In this document: positions 62,092 through 64,000 of the stretch, one piece after another
Layout of the letters: every line of letters begins with the position of its first letter
How positions within the stretch are numbered: the stretch's first letter is position 1
NCBI GenBank assembly: GCA_035307385.1
Contig: DATGID010000079.1
Coordinates: 1-64,000 of the forward strand
Direction of reading: 5' to 3'
Source: DATBHW01 sp035307385
GTDB lineage: Bacteria > Chloroflexota > Ktedonobacteria > Ktedonobacterales > DATBGS01
Length of the DNA stretch: 64,000 nucleotides
Made by a program: the position numbers and the translations under genes
The notes under the pieces: model-generated
Databases searched by the model: none
Told to the model about the DNA's origin: nothing
Seen by the model: the letters and a program-made list of their open reading frames with translations, nothing else

Positions 62092-63654
62092 TTCTTCTGA
62101 GGCTGCTGCGCGATAGAGTTGGCTTTGTAACTGCGCCAGCTCGGCTTCTTTGACGGCAAGCGCCGCCTGCAAGCGCCGCCGCTGATAGATCACCTCCAGC
62201 GCGCGCACCAGCAGTACCGGCCCAAAGAGCACGAGCGCGGCAACCAATTGCACGGTGAATGGCCCGATCACGCCAGAGAGAGCCGCGCCATGGTTAATGA
62301 AGATCAGGATAATGGGTGTCAGCAGTCCGCAGGTTGCCAGCACGGTGGTGCGTATCCAGAGCATCAGGCTGGTGTCCAGCGCGGCAAAAGGCACGAGCCA
62401 GAGAATCATCCAGGGATGGAAATCGAGCGCGGCCAGCACAAAGAACCCGAAGGCCACGTCGTACCAGGTGACAACGAGAGGCGACGAAGCAGCGTGTTTG
62501 TCAGCGGTTGACTGGAGCCTGGCGCGGCGCACAAAGCGATAAAGGATGCCCAGATACCAGACGCCAAAGCAGCAGGCGGCCACAATCTTGACGATTATAT
62601 CGGCGAGCGGCTGGCTATAGAACGGCTGAAGAAAGCCATAGAGGATGGCGGGCAGCGAGATGGCGTATCGGTCGGCGGGCTGGAGCAGGCTGCCGAGCGT
62701 TTGCACGCCCCCGAAGAGGAGGATTGGTCCGGTCAGCAGCGCCCCGGCCAGGATGACGCTGCCAGGCAGGGCAAGGAGCTTGCGCCAGGATGGGAAGCTG
62801 CGCCAGAGGGCCACAAGGAGCAGCGGCAGGAAAATCAGCGCCAGCGCGTTGACCAGGGCGGCCAGGGCAAGCGCCGGTATGGCAAGCCAGCGTGGTCCGG
62901 CGATCAGCAGATAGAGAGCCAGCAGCACGAAGAACAGCAAGATGCTGTCGTTGTGGCCGTTGCCCGCCGATTCGATCAGCAGCAGAGGATTCCAGCCCAT
63001 CAGCAGCAGCGCTTGCCAGCGGCGATGGGGCGCGATTCTGGAGGCGATCAGCCAGACGAGCCGCAAACAGCCCAGCACAAACAGGATGGGCATCATCTTT
63101 TCCAGCAGCACCAGCGCCAGCAGATTATTGCCCGCTAGCAGCGCTGGCCCCGCGCCGAGGAGGATGGCGAGCGGGCCATATGGCGCGGGGAGATTTTGCG
63201 CATCATCATAGGTGGCAAAGGGGTCGCCTGAAAAATGCGAGGCGGGAATCAACAGGGGGTTGGCTTGATGCGCGGTGAGGACTCGTATCTGCACGGCCTG
63301 ATTGATGCTGTCCAGCGAGGTGATGGGGTAGAGGTGCGCCAGAACCAGCATAGCCAGGATGGGGAACATGACGATCAACTGCGCGCTGCGTTCAGAGAGA
63401 CCCTCGTTGGAACTGGCGGCGCGGCGCATCATCCAGTAGGCGCTAAGGTAAAACGCGACAAGCAGCAGCATAAACAGGCCATACATCATGGCCGCCCCCG
63501 GCGCGTAGTGGCTCAGCGAGCCGATGTCGGCCAGTGGAAAGCGAATATCTTCCTCAAGCGGATAGTTGAGCGTGAGCAGCAAGAAGACGCTCAGCGAACC
63601 TGCGCCGCACAGCAAGAGCATGAGGGTGCGCAGTCTCCCGCGTTCCTGGCTCAT
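62074..63654 (-). CDS. Polyprenol-phosphate-mannose-dependent alpha-mannosyltransferase, MptA/MptB-like
   Basis: 526 residues, about 12-13 membrane segments, GT-C type. Landmarks of the MptB/DUF2029-related group: SHFSGDPFATYDDAQNLPAPYGPL and NPLLLIESAGNGHND in the loops. A C-terminal coiled coil (KEAELAQLQSQLY) is a local feature. Probably elongates a lipid-linked mannan using polyprenol-phosphate mannose (inference, in line with the PimA-like gene). Start ATG 63654 (AAAGG at 7 nt); longer frames start at 63678 and 63723 without a site. A Pro/Thr-rich tail follows the coiled coil. Confidence 0.85.
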   Translation of the reverse strand: MSQERGRLRTLMLLLCGAGSLSVFLLLTLNYPLEEDIRFPLADIGSLSHYAPGAAMMYGLFMLLLVAFYLSAYWMMRRAASSNEGLSERSAQLIVMFPILAMLVLAHLYPITSLDSINQAVQIRVLTAHQANPLLIPASHFSGDPFATYDDAQNLPAPYGPLAILLGAGPALLAGNNLLALVLLEKMMPILFVLGCLRLVWLIASRIAPHRRWQALLLMGWNPLLLIESAGNGHNDSILLFFVLLALYLLIAGPRWLAIPALALAALVNALALIFLPLLLVALWRSFPSWRKLLALPGSVILAGALLTGPILLFGGVQTLGSLLQPADRYAISLPAILYGFLQPFYSQPLADIIVKIVAACCFGVWYLGILYRFVRRARLQSTADKHAASSPLVVTWYDVAFGFFVLAALDFHPWMILWLVPFAALDTSLMLWIRTTVLATCGLLTPIILIFINHGAALSGVIGPFTVQLVAALVLFGPVLLVRALEVIYQRRRLQAALAVKEAELAQLQSQLYRAAASEELTADT

Positions 63655-63819
63655 TGTTGACCTTTGCACATGCACCATGAATCTCTGCCTGTTGGAATCC
63701 TTTGCCGGGAGGGTGCCCCGCAAAGCGCTCGCCCTGCCAGAAGAGCATACGCTGCTCCGCTACAAAGCGGCACGGTTCAGCCTAGCGCAAAGAAGCGGCG
63801 CTGTCAATGCAGCACTTCT

Positions 63820-63849
63820 TTGACTTTGTCGCTCGGCCAATGCTACAAT
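63820..63849 (+). promoter_or_regulatory. Promoter of the gene entering at the right edge
   Basis: TTGACT at 63820-63825, an 18-bp spacer and the extended -10 TGC-TACAAT (63841-63849). The leader to the ATG at 63978 is about 120 nt and is partly structured (GC-rich arms around 63930-63965). Confidence 0.7.
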
Positions 63850-63977
63850 TTCTGAAGGATAAGCCCTCAGGAGAGGCGCAGCTCCTGCAACGCATCCCCG
63901 GGTGGGAAGCGAAGAAGCTTTTCTGATTTGAGGCGCGGGCATCCTCACGCGGGGTGCGGCGCTCACGGAGGTTCTGT

Positions 63978-64000
63978 ATGAGTTCCCCAAGCCTTGCCGA
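63978..64000 (+). CDS. Start of a gene cut by the right edge
   Basis: ATG 63978 follows GGAGGT at 6-7 nt and opens MSSPSLA before the window ends. A promoter with an extended -10 lies 129 bp upstream. Product cannot be named. Confidence 0.5.

Overview
The window is about 60% GC and gene-dense. It carries chromosomal housekeeping and signalling genes, with no plasmid, prophage or CRISPR array. Gene content suggests a Chloroflexota bacterium, most likely of the Ktedonobacteria type. The clues are Ser/Thr kinases with FHA and zinc-ribbon domains, a solo PstS lipoprotein, a BMP-type nucleoside importer, inositol-lipid genes, a CysO-type cysteine pathway and a ClpE-like Clp ATPase. This placement is inferred from gene content only; no rRNA or other taxonomic marker is present.

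Layout, left to right. 1-7.3 kb: the 3' end of ftsH, a GNAT acetyltransferase, then a phospho-signalling cluster (Ser/Thr kinase with FHA, membrane FHA protein with a QWGQ-rich linker, Ser/Thr kinase with three zinc ribbons). 7.3-15.8 kb: PHP phosphoesterase, larE, miaB, a TPR protein, a 36-residue basic protein, a PucR-type regulator, a two-gene membrane-anchored Cas4-like nuclease, and a convergent nucleotidyltransferase. 16-21.9 kb: a complete BMP lipoprotein / two permease / double-ATPase importer, probably for nucleosides. 21.9-27 kb: NUDIX, MBL hydrolase, a coiled-coil protein, a 38-residue membrane peptide and alpha-glucan phosphorylase. 27.2-30.3 kb (minus): a sulfur-carrier cysteine operon (rhodanese-ThiF, CysO, CysM, JAMM protease) behind a near-consensus promoter.

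30.4-38.8 kb: an HtrA-like lipoprotein protease, a DUF4177-like protein, three two-component proteins (minus), then pstS behind a Pho-box-like promoter and a HAMP sensor without an output domain. 38.9-47.7 kb (minus): a NYN-domain protein, then an inositol-phospholipid cluster (phosphatidyltransferase, PimA-like GT4, PHP protein, two PatA/HtrB-like acyltransferases, inositol-1-phosphate synthase) that resembles the mycobacterial PIM locus. 47.9-52.2 kb: an ArsR regulator with an unusual repeat array, an SDR, a ClpE-like ATPase and a TnpA-like protein that has lost its HUH motif. 52.6-64 kb: a secreted phosphatase with a second Pho-box-like promoter, a CpXC protein, a GT87-type membrane glycosyltransferase, purC, a J-domain membrane protein, serA with a class V aminotransferase, an MptB-like mannosyltransferase, and the first codons of another gene.

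Links between regions. The two membrane glycosyltransferases could extend glycolipids begun by the PIM-like cluster. pstS and the phosphatase share an 11-bp-period repeat promoter and are candidates for one phosphate-starvation regulon. Several genes have good sigma-70-type promoters, three with a TTGCG -35 box at exactly 17 bp, and most convergent or isolated gene ends carry long perfect hairpins. The observations most worth following are the split Cas4-like membrane nuclease, the CysO-like carrier with residues beyond its Gly-Gly, the candidate Pho boxes, the ArsR-linked repeat array and the HUH-less TnpA.
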